Shown: piece after piece, positions 1 through 10,310 of the stretch | Layout of the letters: each line of letters starts with the position of its first letter | Numbering within the stretch: position 1 is the first letter of the stretch | The notes under the pieces: model-generated | What the model was told of the DNA's origin: nothing | The model's input: only the letters and a program-made list of their open reading frames with translations | The model's database searches: none | Origin: Aeromonas media | GTDB lineage: Bacteria > Pseudomonadota > Gammaproteobacteria > Enterobacterales > Aeromonadaceae | DNA length: 58,469 nt | Reading direction: 5' to 3' | Assembly: GCF_000819985.1 (NCBI RefSeq) | Contig: NZ_CDBZ01000071.1 | Span: 1 to 58,469 of the forward strand | Translations under genes and position numbers: made by a program

Positions 1-38
1 GTTGAGGCAGTTGAGGCAGTATCAGAATCCATTAAAAG

Positions 39-63
39 AAAAGCCGGGACAAGCCCGGCTTTT
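39..63 (-). terminator. Rho-independent terminator after rplQ
   Basis: A 10-bp perfect stem (AAAAGCCGGG paired with CCCGGCTTTT, 5-nt loop) lies just past the rplQ stop. On the minus strand it is followed by TTCTTTT. It closes the alpha operon. The inverted repeat is also T-rich on the plus strand, so it could act in both directions. Confidence 0.85.
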
Positions 64-66
64 TCT

Positions 67-465
<399 letters not shown>

Positions 466-496
466 CTAACTAAATCTGTGAAACCCGTAATCTGGA

Positions 497-1486
497 TTAC
501 TCGTCAGCGATGCTGGCGGGCGGCCAGTTCTCAAGGCGCATGCCAAGAGACAGACCACGGGAGGCCAACACGTCCTTGATCTCAGTCAGGGACTTCTTAC
601 CGAGGTTAGGAGTTTTAAGCAACTCAACTTCGGTACGCTGTACCAGATCACCAATATAGTGGATAGCTTCTGCCTTCAGACAGTTCGCTGAACGAACTGT
701 CAGCTCCAAATCATCGACAGGACGCAGCAGAATCGGATCAAACTCGGGTTTCTCTTCTTTCTTCTCGGGCACGCTGACATCGCGCAGATCCACGAAGGCT
801 TCCAGCTGTTCGGCCAAAATAGTGGCAGAACGGCGAATGGCTTCTTCCGGATCCAGAGTACCATTGGTCTCCATGTCGATAACCAGCTTGTCCAAGTCGG
901 TGCGCTGTTCCACACGTGCCGCCTCAACATTGTAGGCGATGCGAACGATGGGGCTGAACGCGGAGTCCAGCAGCAGGCGACCAATAGGACGCTCTTCATC
1001 ATCGTTGTGAACACGAGCAGAAGCAGGCACATAACCACGACCGCGCTGAACTTTCAGACGCATGCTGATCTCAGCATTGGCGCCTGTCAGGTGGCAGATT
1101 ACGTGCTCCGGGTTTACGATCTCGACTTCATCACCGTGAGTGATATCACCAGCGGTAACGGGGCCTGTTCCAGACTTGGTCAGGGACAGAGTTACCTCGT
1201 CCTTGCCTTCCAGCTTCACAGCGATACCTTTCAGGTTGAGCAGGATTTCAAGAATGTCTTCCTGTACACCTTCTTTGCTGCTGTACTCGTGCAGTACTCC
1301 GTCGATCTCGACTTCAGTAACTGCACAACCGGGCATAGATGACAGCAAAATACGACGCAGGGCATTACCCAGCGTGTGACCAAAGCCACGCTCAAGCGGC
1401 TCGAGAGTCACTTTCGCGTGAGTCGGGCTAACTTGCTCGATGTCAACTAGCCGCGGTTTAAGAAAATCTGTTACAGAACCCAGCAT
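497..1486 (-). CDS. rpoA: DNA-directed RNA polymerase subunit alpha
   Basis: This is the alpha subunit of RNA polymerase, which forms the dimer that scaffolds beta and beta'. It is 329 residues long, exactly the enteric length. The N-terminal dimerisation domain spans about 1-235 and is followed by a charged linker. The C-terminal domain carries [13 protein letters not shown], the segment holding the UP-element and CRP contact residues (R265, N268, C269, K271 in E. coli numbering). It lies in the alpha operon between rpsD and rplQ. Confidence 0.99.
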
Positions 1487-1511
1487 TGTGTCCTCTCTTT
1501 AGAAGCTAGCT

Positions 1512-2132
1512 TTACTTGGAGTAAAGCTCGACGATCAGCTGTTCGTTAATGTCGGCAGACAGGTCGGAACGCTCTGGCAGGCGCTTGAAGGCACCTTCCA
1601 TCTTAGCAGCGTCAACCTCTACCCAAGTCGGCTTCTCGCGCTGACCAGCAACTTCCAGGGAAGCTTTGATACGCGCTTGCTTCTTAGCCTTCTCGCGAAC
1701 GCAGATCACGTCCTCAGGGGATACCTGGAAAGAAGGAACATTCACAACGCGGCCGTTTACCATGATGGCTTTGTGGCTCACCAGCTGACGAGACTCAGCA
1801 CGAGTGGCGCCGAAGCCCATGCGGTAGACGACGTTGTCCAGACGACCTTCCAGCAGCTGCAACAGGTTTTCACCGGTGTTACCCTTTTGACGGGCAGCGT
1901 CGCGGTAGTAGTTGCGGAACTGTTTTTCCAATACGCCGTAGATACGACGTACTTTTTGTTTCTCGCGCAGTTGCACACCGTAGTCAGACAGACGCGCTTT
2001 ACGCGCACCATGTTGACCAGGAACGGTGTCAATCTTGCACTTAGAATCAATCGCACGAACACCAGACTTCAGGAAGAGGTCGGTGCCCTCACGACGGCTA
2101 AGCTTAAGCTTAGGACCGATATATCTTGCCAT
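1512..2132 (-). CDS. rpsD: 30S ribosomal protein S4 (alpha operon repressor)
   Basis: S4 nucleates assembly of the 30S body by binding 16S rRNA. In enteric bacteria it also represses its own operon by binding the mRNA leader. The 206 residues match the family length, starting [16 protein letters not shown]. The S4 RNA-binding domain covers about residues 96-160 ([15 protein letters not shown] and following). It sits 25 nt before rpoA. A leader of the right shape for S4 binding is present upstream of rpsM. Confidence 0.99.
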   Translation of the reverse strand: MARYIGPKLKLSRREGTDLFLKSGVRAIDSKCKIDTVPGQHGARKARLSDYGVQLREKQKVRRIYGVLEKQFRNYYRDAARQKGNTGENLLQLLEGRLDNVVYRMGFGATRAESRQLVSHKAIMVNGRVVNVPSFQVSPEDVICVREKAKKQARIKASLEVAGQREKPTWVEVDAAKMEGAFKRLPERSDLSADINEQLIVELYSK

Positions 2133-2171
2133 CTTCTTTCTCCAACAATCCTAGACCAAGTAGCTACAGCG

Positions 2172-2561
2172 TTATACGCGGCGCTTCTTGGGAGGACGAC
2201 AACCGTTGTGCGGGATCGGAGTCACATCAGTAATATTAGTGATGCGGAAACCAGCCGCGTTCAGAGCGCGGATGGAAGACTCACGACCGGGACCCGGACC
2301 TTTGACCATGACTTCCAGGTTCTTCACGCCGTATTCTTTGGCGATCTCACCAGCGCGCTCAGCAGCTACCTGGGCAGCAAACGGAGTGGACTTACGGGAA
2401 CCACGGAAACCGGAACCACCAGAGGTAGCCCAAGACAGAGCATTGCCCTGACGGTCAGTAATGGTCACGATTGTGTTGTTGAAAGATGCATGAACGTGCG
2501 CAATACCGTCGCTCACTTGCTTTTTAACGCGCTTGCGAGCACGAGTCGGAGTTTTAGCCAT
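2172..2561 (-). CDS. rpsK: 30S ribosomal protein S11
   Basis: S11 is a protein of the 30S platform that contacts 16S rRNA and mRNA near the E site. It has 129 residues with the conserved core [18 protein letters not shown] and the terminal motif [13 protein letters not shown]. It lies 14 nt downstream of rpsM and 39 nt upstream of rpsD in the alpha operon. Confidence 0.98.
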   Translation of the reverse strand: MAKTPTRARKRVKKQVSDGIAHVHASFNNTIVTITDRQGNALSWATSGGSGFRGSRKSTPFAAQVAAERAGEIAKEYGVKNLEVMVKGPGPGRESSIRALNAAGFRITNITDVTPIPHNGCRPPKKRRV

Positions 2562-2575
2562 TTTCTACCTTCCCG

Positions 2576-2932
2576 TTACTTCTTGATAGCCTTGCGCGGA
2601 CCCTTACGGGTACGAGCGTTGGTCTTGGTACGTTGACCACGAACAGGCAGGCTACGACGGTGACGCAAACCACGGTAGCAACCCAGATCCATCAATCGCT
2701 TGATGTTCATGGAAATCTGACGACGCAGGTCACCTTCAACGGTGAATTTACCTACTTGTTCACGCAGACTCTCGATCTGAGCTTCGTCCAGGTCTTTAAT
2801 TTTCACATTCTCAGCGATACCGGCTGCGGCACAGATGGCCTTGGAGCGGGTACGACCGACGCCATAAATCGCAGTCAACGCAATGACTGCATGCTTATGG
2901 TCAGGAATGTTAATGCCAGCGATACGGGCCAC
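2576..2932 (-). CDS. rpsM: 30S ribosomal protein S13
   Basis: S13 sits in the 30S head and bridges to the 50S subunit. It has 118 residues, starting (V/M)[13 protein letters not shown], with a basic C-terminal tail. The start codon is GTG, preceded by TAGGAG 6 nt upstream. A GTG start next to a pseudoknot leader is also the arrangement at E. coli rpsM, where S4 traps the initiation complex. It is the first gene of the alpha operon. Confidence 0.98.
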   Translation of the reverse strand: MARIAGINIPDHKHAVIALTAIYGVGRTRSKAICAAAGIAENVKIKDLDEAQIESLREQVGKFTVEGDLRRQISMNIKRLMDLGCYRGLRHRRSLPVRGQRTKTNARTRKGPRKAIKK

Positions 2933-3019
2933 TATTCACTCCTACATATAGTAGATAACGACCACCACAAAGCCCGTGAGCGGATACGTGGCGGTCAACC
3001 AATACACAACAAAAGTTGG
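2933..3019 (-). promoter_or_regulatory. alpha operon leader, S4-binding pseudoknot (Alpha_RBS type)
   Basis: The 87 nt before rpsM can form a nine-pair stem, GACCGCCAC (2988-2996) with GTGGTGGTC (2960-2968), with one G-U pair. The E. coli alpha leader has its long stem at the same place. It is followed by a purine-rich ribosome binding site and a GTG start. In E. coli, S4 binds a nested pseudoknot here and stalls translation of S13, S11, S4 and L17. The stem is seen; the pseudoknot and S4 control are inferred by homology. Confidence 0.7.
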
Positions 3020-3025
3020 CTGGCT

Positions 3026-3054
3026 ATATTAGCCAGCACAACTATTTGTTGCAA
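3026..3054 (-). promoter_or_regulatory. alpha operon promoter
   Basis: The -35 TTGCAA (3049-3054) and -10 TAATAT (3026-3031) are separated by 17 nt, putting the start near 3019. The -10 lies in an 8-bp inverted repeat (GCTGGCTA/TAGCCAGC, 3019-3037) that, from memory, is nearly identical at the E. coli alpha promoter. Confidence 0.6.
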
Positions 3055-3071
3055 GTACTAACCGTAAAAAA

Positions 3072-3185
3072 TTAGCCTTGGCGCTGTTTATGCTTTGGCT
3101 CGCTGCAAATCACACGCACCACACCGTGACGCTTGATGATTTTGCAGTTACGGCAGATTGCCTTAACGGAAGCACGAACTTTCAT
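3072..3185 (-). CDS. rpmJ: 50S ribosomal protein L36
   Basis: L36 is the smallest protein of the large subunit. It has 37 residues, starting [15 protein letters not shown] and ending KHKQRQG. Cys11, Cys14, Cys27 and His32 form the zinc ribbon, so this is the zinc-dependent form. It sits 27 nt after secY, at the end of the spc operon as in other gammaproteobacteria. Confidence 0.97.
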   Translation of the reverse strand: MKVRASVKAICRNCKIIKRHGVVRVICSEPKHKQRQG

Positions 3186-3212
3186 TGCTTAACTCCGTAA
3201 CTACGCCGACCT

Positions 3213-4541
3213 TTAGCGGCCGTAGCCCTTCAGGTTGGCCTTCCTCAGGACGTCGCCATATTGATGAGACATCATATGGGTCTGAACCTGAGCCATGAAG
3301 TCCATGATAACTACCACGATAATCAGCAGCGAAGTGCCACCGAAGTAGAACTGTACGTTCCAGGCAGTCATCAAGAACTGGGGTACCAGACAGATAAAGG
3401 TTATATAAAGCGCACCTGCCAATGTCAGGCGAGTCATAACCTTATCGATGTAACGTGCTGTCTGCTCGCCCGGGCGGATCCCCGGGATAAAGGCTCCACT
3501 CTTCTTCAGATTATCTGCTGTCTCGCGGGGGTTGAACACCAGCGCGGTATAGAAGAAGCAGAAGAAGATAATGGCTGCTGCATAGAGCATCTCATACAAG
3601 GGTTGACCCGGCTGCAGGACCATAGAGACCTGTTGCAGGATATCTGCCACCTTGCCCTCGCCCTGACCAAACCAAGAGGTAATGGTCCCTGGGAAGAGGA
3701 TGATGCTGGATGCGAAAATCGCAGGAATCACACCGGCCATATTCACTTTCAACGGCAGGTGTGTGCTTTGCGCGGCGAATACCTGGCGGCCTTGTTGACG
3801 CTTGGCATAGTTAACGACGATACGACGTTGACCACGCTCCACGAACACCACAAAGTAAGTCACTGCGAAAACAATCAAGCCCAGCAACAACAACAGCAGG
3901 ATGTGCAATTCCCCTTGACGTGCCTGTTCGGCCGTAGCGCCAATGGCATGAGGCAGACCAGCAACGATACCCGTGAAAATAATCAGCGAGATACCATTAC
4001 CAATCCCACGCTCGGTAATCTGTTCACCCAACCACATCAAGAACATGGTACCGGTGACCAGACTCACAACGGCTGTGAAATAGAAGCCCAAACCCGGATG
4101 AGTCACGAGTCCTTGCATCATATTCGGCAGACCGGTTGCAATACCAATGGCCTGGAACGTTCCCAAAACCAGCGTGCCCCAACGGGTATATTGGCTAATC
4201 TTGCGACGGCCGGATTCACCCTCTTTCTTGAGTTCAGCAAGAGCGGGATGAACCACAGTCAGCAGCTGGATAATGATCGACGCCGAAATATACGGCATGA
4301 TCCCCAGCGCAAGAATAGAAGCACGCGAGAGTGCACCACCACTGAACATGTTGAACATCTCAATGATGGTGCCCTTCTGTTGTTGGAACAACTCGGCCAG
4401 TACGGCGGCGTCAATACCAGGAATCGGCACATAAGAGCCTGCGCGGAACACGATAATTGCCCCGAGAACGAAGAGCAGACGGCTCTTCAATTCACTCAGA
4501 CCACCTTGTGCTTTAACATCCAATCCTGGTTTCTTAGCCAT
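3213..4541 (-). CDS. secY: preprotein translocase channel subunit SecY
   Basis: SecY is the inner-membrane protein-conducting channel of the SecYEG translocon. The 442 residues (443 in E. coli) contain ten hydrophobic segments. The N-terminus [19 protein letters not shown] is cytoplasmic. The conserved cytosolic loops ([19 protein letters not shown] and [19 protein letters not shown]) contact the ribosome and SecA. It lies 8 nt after rplO in the spc operon. Confidence 0.99.
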   Translation of the reverse strand: MAKKPGLDVKAQGGLSELKSRLLFVLGAIIVFRAGSYVPIPGIDAAVLAELFQQQKGTIIEMFNMFSGGALSRASILALGIMPYISASIIIQLLTVVHPALAELKKEGESGRRKISQYTRWGTLVLGTFQAIGIATGLPNMMQGLVTHPGLGFYFTAVVSLVTGTMFLMWLGEQITERGIGNGISLIIFTGIVAGLPHAIGATAEQARQGELHILLLLLLGLIVFAVTYFVVFVERGQRRIVVNYAKRQQGRQVFAAQSTHLPLKVNMAGVIPAIFASSIILFPGTITSWFGQGEGKVADILQQVSMVLQPGQPLYEMLYAAAIIFFCFFYTALVFNPRETADNLKKSGAFIPGIRPGEQTARYIDKVMTRLTLAGALYITFICLVPQFLMTAWNVQFYFGGTSLLIIVVVIMDFMAQVQTHMMSHQYGDVLRKANLKGYGR

Positions 4542-4549
4542 TGTACTGA

Positions 4550-4987
4550 TTATTCCTCGATTTTACCGCCAGCGGCCTCGATGGCTGCACGTGCACCTTT
4601 GGTGACGGACAGACCACGAACGGTCACAGCACGGTCAATGTTGCCAGACAGAACAACTTTAGCGAAAACGATGTTCTTGGTAACAACACCGGCTTGCTTC
4701 AGAGTGCTCAGATCGACCACATCACCTTCTACCAGGGCGATTTCATTCAGGCGCACTTCGGCAGAAACCAAAGATTTGCGAGAGAAGAAACCGAACTTCG
4801 GCAGACGGATTTTCAAAGGCATCTGGCCACCCTCGAAACCGTTGCGGACTTTACCGCCACCGGAACGAGAAGTTTGACCTTTCACACCACGACCACCGGT
4901 CTTGCCCAGACCAGAACCGATACCACGGCCCGGACGGTGCTTAACACGCTTGGAACCAGCGGCCGGAGACAGAGTATTCAGACGCAT
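4550..4987 (-). CDS. rplO: 50S ribosomal protein L15
   Basis: L15 is a late-assembly protein of the 50S subunit. It has 145 residues with a glycine- and arginine-rich N-terminal extension ([20 protein letters not shown]) that threads into 23S rRNA. The gene starts 2 nt after the rpmD stop and is followed 8 nt later by secY, so the genes are likely translationally coupled. Confidence 0.98.
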   Translation of the reverse strand: MRLNTLSPAAGSKRVKHRPGRGIGSGLGKTGGRGVKGQTSRSGGGKVRNGFEGGQMPLKIRLPKFGFFSRKSLVSAEVRLNEIALVEGDVVDLSTLKQAGVVTKNIVFAKVVLSGNIDRAVTVRGLSVTKGARAAIEAAGGKIEE

Positions 4988-4989
4988 GC

Positions 4990-5169
4990 TTAGCCCTCCA
5001 CCTTAACCATGTAATAAACCTGGTTGATCATGCCGCGTACGCAGGGAGTATCTTCCAGCTCAACGGTGTGACCAATGCGACGCAGACCCAGACCACGCAG
5101 AGTCGCCTTGTGCTTTGGCAGACGGCCGATAGAGCTGCGAGTTTGAGTTACTTTTACAGTGTTAGCCAT
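4990..5169 (-). CDS. rpmD: 50S ribosomal protein L30
   Basis: L30 is a small 50S protein. The 59 residues equal the E. coli length, starting [18 protein letters not shown] and ending MVKVEG. It lies 6 nt downstream of rpsE and 2 nt upstream of rplO in the spc operon. The length class (about 60, not the longer archaeal type) fits bacteria. Confidence 0.97.
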   Translation of the reverse strand: MANTVKVTQTRSSIGRLPKHKATLRGLGLRRIGHTVELEDTPCVRGMINQVYYMVKVEG

Positions 5170-5175
5170 GTCGCA

Positions 5176-5676
5176 TTACCCCAGAATTTCTTCAACGCGC
5201 AGACCACGCTTGGCAGCGATCTGTTCCGGTGATTGACCGTGAACCAGAGCGTCGACAGTTGCGCGAACAACGTTGATTGGGTTGGTGGAACCGTAGGTCT
5301 TGGCCAGCACGTTGTGGATACCAGCAACTTCCAGAACGGCACGCATGGCGCCGCCTGCAATGATACCAGTACCTTGTGAGGCCGGCTTCATGAACACGGT
5401 GGAACCGGAGTGAACACCGCGCACCGGGTGGTGCAGAGTGCCATTGTTCAGTTCAACCTTGTTCAGGTTACGCTTAGCCTGTTCCATCGCTTTTTGAATA
5501 GCGGCCGGAACTTCACGGGCCTTACCGTAACCGTAACCTACACGGCCGTTACCATCACCCACCACGGTCAACGCGGTGAAGGACATGATACGACCACCTT
5601 TAACAGTTTTCGAAACACGGTTTACTGCAATCAGCTTTTCTTGCAGTTCGCCGGCTTGAGATTCGACTTTAGCCAT
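5176..5676 (-). CDS. rpsE: 30S ribosomal protein S5
   Basis: S5 acts in decoding accuracy and mRNA unwinding at the entry pore. It has 166 residues. The S5 double-stranded-RNA-binding-like domain begins [19 protein letters not shown] and includes the loop where spectinomycin resistance arises in other bacteria (VSKTVKGGR). The C-terminal domain contains [15 protein letters not shown]. It lies 14 nt after rplR in the spc operon. Confidence 0.98.
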   Translation of the reverse strand: MAKVESQAGELQEKLIAVNRVSKTVKGGRIMSFTALTVVGDGNGRVGYGYGKAREVPAAIQKAMEQAKRNLNKVELNNGTLHHPVRGVHSGSTVFMKPASQGTGIIAGGAMRAVLEVAGIHNVLAKTYGSTNPINVVRATVDALVHGQSPEQIAAKRGLRVEEILG

Positions 5677-5690
5677 CTTCGACTCCTAGC

Positions 5691-6044
5691 TTAGAACTGA
5701 AGACCAGCGTCACGAGCAGCGGTAGCCAGAGCGGCTACACGACCGTGATACTTGAAACCGGAACGATCGAAAGATACGTTCTGAACGCCTTTGGCAATAG
5801 CACGCTCAGCGATTGCTTTACCTACTGCGGTAGCTGCATCAGCATTACCGGTAGATTTGAGCGCTTCACTGATGGCTTTCTCTACTGTAGAAGCAGAGGC
5901 CAGAACTTCGGAACCGTTGGCTGCGATAACCTGCGCATAGATATGACGCGGGGTACGGTGAACAACCAGACGGGTAGCTCCCAGTTCCTGCATCTTTTTC
6001 CGAGCACGAGTAGCACGACGGAGACGAGCTGCTTTCTTGTCCAT
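5691..6044 (-). CDS. rplR: 50S ribosomal protein L18
   Basis: L18 binds 5S rRNA and carries it into the central protuberance with L5 and L25. It has 117 residues with a basic N-terminus ([18 protein letters not shown]) and the conserved end [17 protein letters not shown]. It lies between rplF and rpsE in the spc operon. Confidence 0.98.
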   Translation of the reverse strand: MDKKAARLRRATRARKKMQELGATRLVVHRTPRHIYAQVIAANGSEVLASASTVEKAISEALKSTGNADAATAVGKAIAERAIAKGVQNVSFDRSGFKYHGRVAALATAARDAGLQF

Positions 6045-6053
6045 AGTGTTACC

Positions 6054-6587
6054 TTACTTCTTCTTAGCTTCTTTAGTACGCACTTGCTCGTTGGCATAGC
6101 GTACACCCTTGCCCTTGTAGGGCTCCGGAGCGCGGTAAGCACGGATATCGGCGGCGACTTGGCCAACCAGCTGCTTGTCCACACCACGCAGAATGATCTC
6201 TGTGGCGGACGGACATTCAGCGGTGACACCAGCCGGCAGCGCATGCTCAACCGGGTGAGAGAAGCCCAGAGCCAGCGCGACAGCATTGCCCTTGATGGAG
6301 GCTTTGTAGCCTACACCAACCAGCTGCAGCTTGCGCTCGAAGCCTTGGGTAACACCGATTACCATGTTGTTAGCCAATGCACGTGCAGTACCGGCCTGAG
6401 CGTCAGCACCAGCGATGCCGTCGCGCGGGGCGAACTTCAGTACATTGTCTTCTTTGGTCACTTCTACACCGGCGTGGATGGAACGAACCAGAGAACCTTT
6501 ACCACCTTTGATGGACAGTTCCTGACCGTTCAGAGTCACCTCTACGCCAGCAGGAATAGTGACGGGTGCCTTAGCAACGCGAGACAT
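6054..6587 (-). CDS. rplF: 50S ribosomal protein L6
   Basis: L6 has two repeated RNA-binding domains near the factor-binding site. The frame is open further upstream, but the ATG at 6587 ([14 protein letters not shown]) gives the standard 177 residues and has AGGAGG 6 nt before it, so it is taken as the start. The conserved C-terminus [24 protein letters not shown] region is present. It follows rpsH by 13 nt. Confidence 0.98.
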   Translation of the reverse strand: MSRVAKAPVTIPAGVEVTLNGQELSIKGGKGSLVRSIHAGVEVTKEDNVLKFAPRDGIAGADAQAGTARALANNMVIGVTQGFERKLQLVGVGYKASIKGNAVALALGFSHPVEHALPAGVTAECPSATEIILRGVDKQLVGQVAADIRAYRAPEPYKGKGVRYANEQVRTKEAKKK

Positions 6588-6600
6588 TTCCGACCTCCTA

Positions 6601-6993
6601 TTAAGCGACGTAGCAGATGATCTCACCACCCATGCTTGCCTTGCGGGCAGCACGGTCGGTCATCACACCTTTAGACGTGGACACGATAGCAACACCGAGA
6701 CCGCCCATGACTTTCGGCAGATCAGTAGTGCGCTTGTAAATACGCAGGCCGGGACGGCTCACGCGTTGGATCAGTTCTACAACCGGCTTGCCCTGGAAAT
6801 ATTTCAGTTCAATTTCCAGTTCCGGCTTCACATCACCTACTACGGAGTAGCCAGCGATGTAACCTTCTTCCTTCAGCACTTTGGCAATAGCCACTTTCAG
6901 CTTGGAAGAAGGCATGGAAACCGCAACTTTGCTCGCCGCCTGACCGTTACGGATGCGGGTCAGCATATCCGCGATCGGATCTTGCATGCTCAT
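6601..6993 (-). CDS. rpsH: 30S ribosomal protein S8 (spc operon repressor)
   Basis: S8 binds helix 21 of 16S rRNA. In E. coli it represses the spc operon by binding an rRNA-like site at the start of rplE. It has 130 residues, starting [18 protein letters not shown], with the C-terminal signature [13 protein letters not shown]. It lies 19 nt after rpsN. Confidence 0.98.
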   Translation of the reverse strand: MSMQDPIADMLTRIRNGQAASKVAVSMPSSKLKVAIAKVLKEEGYIAGYSVVGDVKPELEIELKYFQGKPVVELIQRVSRPGLRIYKRTTDLPKVMGGLGVAIVSTSKGVMTDRAARKASMGGEIICYVA

Positions 6994-7012
6994 AGTCTAA
7001 CTCCCGAGATTC

Positions 7013-7318
7013 TTACCAAGAGGCCTTTTTGAGGCCCGGAATTTCGCCCTTCATGGCATGCTCACGCACCTTGATGCGAGAGAGGCCAAACTTCCGCAGG
7101 AAACCGTGCGGACGACCAGTGATGTTGCAACGGTTACGCTGGCGGGACGGACTGGAATCACGGGGCAGCTGTTGCAGTTGCAAGACAGCATCCCAACGCG
7201 CTTCTTCAGAAGCGTTCATATCAACGATGATAGCTTTCAGCTCGGTACGCTTGGTCGCGAACTTGGCTGCCAGCTTCGCACGCTTTGCTTCACGTGCTTT
7301 CATGGATGTTTTAGCCAT
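7013..7318 (-). CDS. rpsN: 30S ribosomal protein S14
   Basis: S14 is a 30S head protein. The ATG at 7318 gives 101 residues starting [16 protein letters not shown], the long zinc-independent form. Only one cysteine is present ([12 protein letters not shown]), so the CxxC zinc knuckles of the short form are absent. An open extension upstream overlaps rplE and is not used. It lies 10 nt after rplE. Confidence 0.97.
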   Translation of the reverse strand: MAKTSMKAREAKRAKLAAKFATKRTELKAIIVDMNASEEARWDAVLQLQQLPRDSSPSRQRNRCNITGRPHGFLRKFGLSRIKVREHAMKGEIPGLKKASW

Positions 7319-7328
7319 AACCCTAACC

Positions 7329-7868
7329 TTACTTGCGGAATGGGAAGTTAAAGGCAGCCAGCAGAGCACGGCCTTCTTCGTCGGTATTCGCGGAAGTGGT
7401 GATGGTGATATCCAGACCACGGACGCGATCGACCTTGTCATAGTCGATTTCCGGGAAGATGATTTGCTCACGCACGCCCATGGAGTAGTTACCACGGCCA
7501 TCGAACGCCTTGGCGTTCAGACCACGGAAGTCACGGATACGCGGTACGGAGATGCAAATCAGCCGTTCCAGGAACTCCCACATACGCTCGCCACGCAGGG
7601 TTACTTTACAACCTATCGGGTAGCCTTCACGAATCTTGAAGCCCGCAACAGATTTGCGTGCTTTGGTGATCAGCGGTTTCTGACCGGAAATGGCAGCCAT
7701 ATCGGCAGCAGCATTTTCCAGCAACTTCTTGTCAGAGATCGCTTCACCAACACCCATGTTCAGGGTGATTTTCTCGATCCGAGGGACTTGCATGATAGTC
7801 TTGTAACCGAACTGCTTGGACAGTTCATTTACTACATCGGATTTGTAGTAATCATGCAGTTTCGCCAT
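7329..7868 (-). CDS. rplE: 50S ribosomal protein L5
   Basis: L5 binds 5S rRNA and contacts the P-site tRNA and S13. The 179 residues equal the E. coli length, starting [19 protein letters not shown] and ending [11 protein letters not shown]. In E. coli the S8 repressor site spans the start of this gene; I did not fold the equivalent region. It lies 13 nt after rplX. Confidence 0.98.
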
Positions 7869-7881
7869 CGTTAAACTCCAA

Positions 7882-8199
7882 TTACTTCACAAGTTCGCCG
7901 GTGGATTTGAAGAAACGGACTTTCTTGCCGTCTTCAATCCGGAAACCAACGCGGTCAGCCTTGCCAGTGGCAGAGTTGAACAGCGCGATGTTAGATACAT
8001 CGATGGGGGCTTCTTTGGTGACGATACCGCCAGCCTGACCCAATGCGGGTACCGGCTTCTGGTGTTTCTTCACCTGGTTGATGCCTTCCACGATTACCTT
8101 ACCTTTTGCAATCAGGACTTGAGTGACTTTGCCACGCTTGCCCTTGTCTTTGCCGGTAAGAACAATTACTTCGTCTTCGCGACGGATTTTAGCTGCCAT
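7882..8199 (-). CDS. rplX: 50S ribosomal protein L24
   Basis: L24 initiates 50S assembly and lies at the tunnel exit. It has 105 residues. The KOW motif is visible near the N-terminus ([18 protein letters not shown]). It lies 11 nt after rplN and 13 nt before rplE. Confidence 0.98.
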
Positions 8200-8210
8200 C
8201 GTTCGACTCC

Positions 8211-8579
8211 TTACAGTACTTCGGGTGCCAGGGACACAATCTTCATGAACTTCTCATTACGGAGTTCACGGGTCACCGGGCCAAAAATACGAGTACCGAT
8301 TGGCTGTTGGTTGTTGTTAAGCAACACAGCCGCATTGTTGTCGAAACGGATGACTGAGCCGTCCGGACGACGAACGCCTTTACGGGTGCGTACGACCACC
8401 GCGTTATACACATCACCTTTCTTCACTTTACCGCGAGGAATGGCTTCCTTGATGGAAACCTTGATGATGTCGCCGATGCCGGCATAACGGCGGTGCGAAC
8501 CACCCAGAACCTTAATACACATTACACTGCGAGCGCCGGAGTTGTCGGCAACACCCAGCATACTTTGCATCTGGATCAT
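8211..8579 (-). CDS. rplN: 50S ribosomal protein L14
   Basis: L14 is on the interface side of the 50S subunit and takes part in intersubunit bridges. It has 122 residues, starting [20 protein letters not shown], with the family signature region around [20 protein letters not shown]. It is the first gene of the spc operon, preceded by a terminator and a promoter in the 148-nt gap to rpsQ. Confidence 0.98.
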
Positions 8580-8644
8580 CTTAGTGCTCCGCTTTGTTTA
8601 CTTCTTATCCCTGATGGGATCTGGCTGCCTTCAAAAGGCGCGAA

Positions 8645-8650
8645 ACTATA
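8645..8650 (-). promoter_or_regulatory. -10 element of the likely spc operon promoter
   Basis: On the minus strand TATAGT (5 of 6 match to TATAAT) lies 66 nt before the rplN start and just downstream of the rpsQ-end terminator. The matching -35 is weak; TACCTT is at 17-nt spacing. A terminator followed by a fresh promoter is what separates S10 and spc transcription in E. coli. Confidence 0.5.
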
Positions 8651-8677
8651 ACACAGGTATTTTTGAAAAGGTAGCCT

Positions 8678-8709
8678 AAAAAACAAACGGCCCCGATGGG
8701 GGGCCGTTT
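8678..8709 (-). terminator. Rho-independent terminator ending the S10 operon
   Basis: A 10-bp stem (AAACGGCCCC 8685-8694 with GGGGCCGTTT 8700-8709) is followed on the minus strand by GTTTTTTAGG. It lies 18 nt past the rpsQ stop. Confidence 0.85.
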
Positions 8710-8727
8710 GGGCTAAAAAGTACCGAA

Positions 8728-8976
8728 TTAGGCCTTTTCTACGACAGCAACCAGGGTCCAGGACTTGGTCTTGGACAGCGGGCGGCATTCGCGGATTTCC
8801 ACGAGATCGCCAGCTTTACACTCGTTGTTCTCGTCATGTACGTGCAGCTTGGTAGTGCGCTTGATGATCTTACCGTAGATCGGGTGCTTTACCTTGCGCT
8901 CGATAGCGACGGTGATGGACTTGTCCATCTTGTCGCTAATTACACGACCTTGCAGAGTACGGATCTTGTCAGTCAT
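8728..8976 (-). CDS. rpsQ: 30S ribosomal protein S17
   Basis: S17 is a primary 16S rRNA binder with an OB fold. It has 82 residues, starting [19 protein letters not shown], with the signature [18 protein letters not shown]. Its start overlaps the rpmC stop by one base (TAATG). It is the last gene of the S10 operon. Confidence 0.98.
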   Translation of the reverse strand: MTDKIRTLQGRVISDKMDKSITVAIERKVKHPIYGKIIKRTTKLHVHDENNECKAGDLVEIRECRPLSKTKSWTLVAVVEKA

Positions 8977-9167
8977 TACGCACCTGCCTTCTCAGTCAGT
9001 ACAGTCTTGATACGTGCGACGTCACGACGCACTTGTTTCAGAGTGTGAGTCTGAGCCAGTTGGCCGGTGGAAGCTTGCATGCGCATGTTGAATTGCTCAC
9101 GCAGCAGACCCAGCAGCTCCTGGTTCAGTTCTTCGACGCTCTTTTGACGCAGATCTTGGGCTTTCAT
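8976..9167 (-). CDS. rpmC: 50S ribosomal protein L29
   Basis: L29 lies near the tunnel exit and helps dock trigger factor and SRP. The ATG at 9167 gives 63 residues ([19 protein letters not shown]), the E. coli length. A GTG one codon upstream is less likely. The start overlaps the rplP stop (TGATG) and the stop overlaps the rpsQ start (TAATG), so three genes are tightly coupled. Confidence 0.97.
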   Translation of the reverse strand: MKAQDLRQKSVEELNQELLGLLREQFNMRMQASTGQLAQTHTLKQVRRDVARIKTVLTEKAGA

Positions 9168-9580
9168 CACATCACCGTCTTAATTACGAAAGTGGTCTGA
9201 ACAGACAGCTTAGCTGCGGCCAGGGCAAACGCTTCACGCGCCAGAGCCTCAGGTACACCATCCATCTCGTACAGAACCTTGCCAGGCTGGATCGGGCAGA
9301 CCCAATATTCCACGTTACCCTTACCTTTACCCATACGAACTTCGAGGGGCTTTTCGGTGATGGGCTTGTCCGGGAACACACGGATCCAGATCTTACCTTG
9401 ACGCTTTACGTGACGGGTCATGGCACGACGGGCTGCTTCGATTTGACGAGCAGTCAGTTGACCACGAGATGTCGCCTTCAGGCCAAAGGTACCGAAGGAT
9501 ACTTCGTTACCAGAGTTGGCCAGACCGCGGTTACGACCCTTATGGGTCTTGCGGAATTTAGTACGCTTAGGTTGCAACAT
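9167..9580 (-). CDS. rplP: 50S ribosomal protein L16
   Basis: L16 is a late-assembly protein at the A site and peptidyl-transferase region. It has 137 residues, starting [19 protein letters not shown], with the conserved [20 protein letters not shown] segment. The stop shares one base with the rpmC start. It lies 13 nt after rpsC. Confidence 0.98.
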   Translation of the reverse strand: MLQPKRTKFRKTHKGRNRGLANSGNEVSFGTFGLKATSRGQLTARQIEAARRAMTRHVKRQGKIWIRVFPDKPITEKPLEVRMGKGKGNVEYWVCPIQPGKVLYEMDGVPEALAREAFALAAAKLSVQTTFVIKTVM

Positions 9581-9593
9581 TTACCGAATCTCC

Positions 9594-10307
9594 TTACTTA
9601 GCAGCGCGGCGCTTGTTGTCACGCTTGGGCTTTGCAGGAGCTTGCTCTTGAGCAGCGGCAGCGTTAACAGCAGCCAGACCGCCCAGAACTTCGCCCTTGA
9701 AGATCCAAACTTTGACGCCGATCACACCGTAAGTGGTGTGGGCTTCAGAAGTTGCGTAGTCGATGTCGGCACGCAGGGTGTGCAAAGGCACACGACCTTC
9801 ACGGTACCATTCGGTACGCGCGATTTCAGCGCCGCCCAGACGACCGGACACTTCTACTTTGATGCCCTTGGCACCCAGGCGCATGGCGTTCTGTACGGCG
9901 CGCTTCATAGCGCGACGGAACATTACGCGACGTTCCAGCTGAGAAGTGATGCTGTCGGCAACGAGTTTGCCATCCAGCTCCGGCTTGCGGACTTCGGAAA
10001 TGTTGATCTGAGCAGGCACGCCAGCAATAGCGGCTACGGCTTTGCGCAGTTTCTCAACGTCTTCGCCTTTCTTGCCGATCACGACACCCGGACGAGCGGT
10101 GTGAATGGTCACACGGATGCTCTTGGCCGGACGCTCGATGGTGATCTTGGACAAGGAAGCGTTTTTCAGCTCCTTGGTCAGGAACTGGCGTACTTGGAAA
10201 TCGCTGTACAGGTTGTCAGCGAAGTCTTTGGTGTTCGCGAACCAGGTAGAATTCCAAGGCTTGGTAATACCCAGGCGAATGCCATTAGGATGTACTTTCT
10301 GACCCAT
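9594..10307 (-). CDS. rpsC: 30S ribosomal protein S3
   Basis: S3 lines the mRNA entry channel. The 237 residues start [19 protein letters not shown]. The type-2 KH domain is visible ([20 protein letters not shown], about residues 60-85) and the C-terminal domain contains [18 protein letters not shown] short Ala/Lys-rich tail follows. It lies 3 nt after rplV. Confidence 0.98.
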   Translation of the reverse strand: MGQKVHPNGIRLGITKPWNSTWFANTKDFADNLYSDFQVRQFLTKELKNASLSKITIERPAKSIRVTIHTARPGVVIGKKGEDVEKLRKAVAAIAGVPAQINISEVRKPELDGKLVADSITSQLERRVMFRRAMKRAVQNAMRLGAKGIKVEVSGRLGGAEIARTEWYREGRVPLHTLRADIDYATSEAHTTYGVIGVKVWIFKGEVLGGLAAVNAAAAQEQAPAKPKRDNKRRAAK

Positions 10308-10310
10308 TGC

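Noticed and set aside
1..20. Tandem GTTGAGGCA repeat at the window edge
   Set aside because: Only two 9-nt units, cut by the window end; not enough to call a repeat element.
3261..4877. Long open frame (538 codons) antisense to secY and rplO
   Set aside because: It is a mirror of the strong codon bias in secY/rplO; composition is extremely His/Gln/Asn-rich and shows no known domain.
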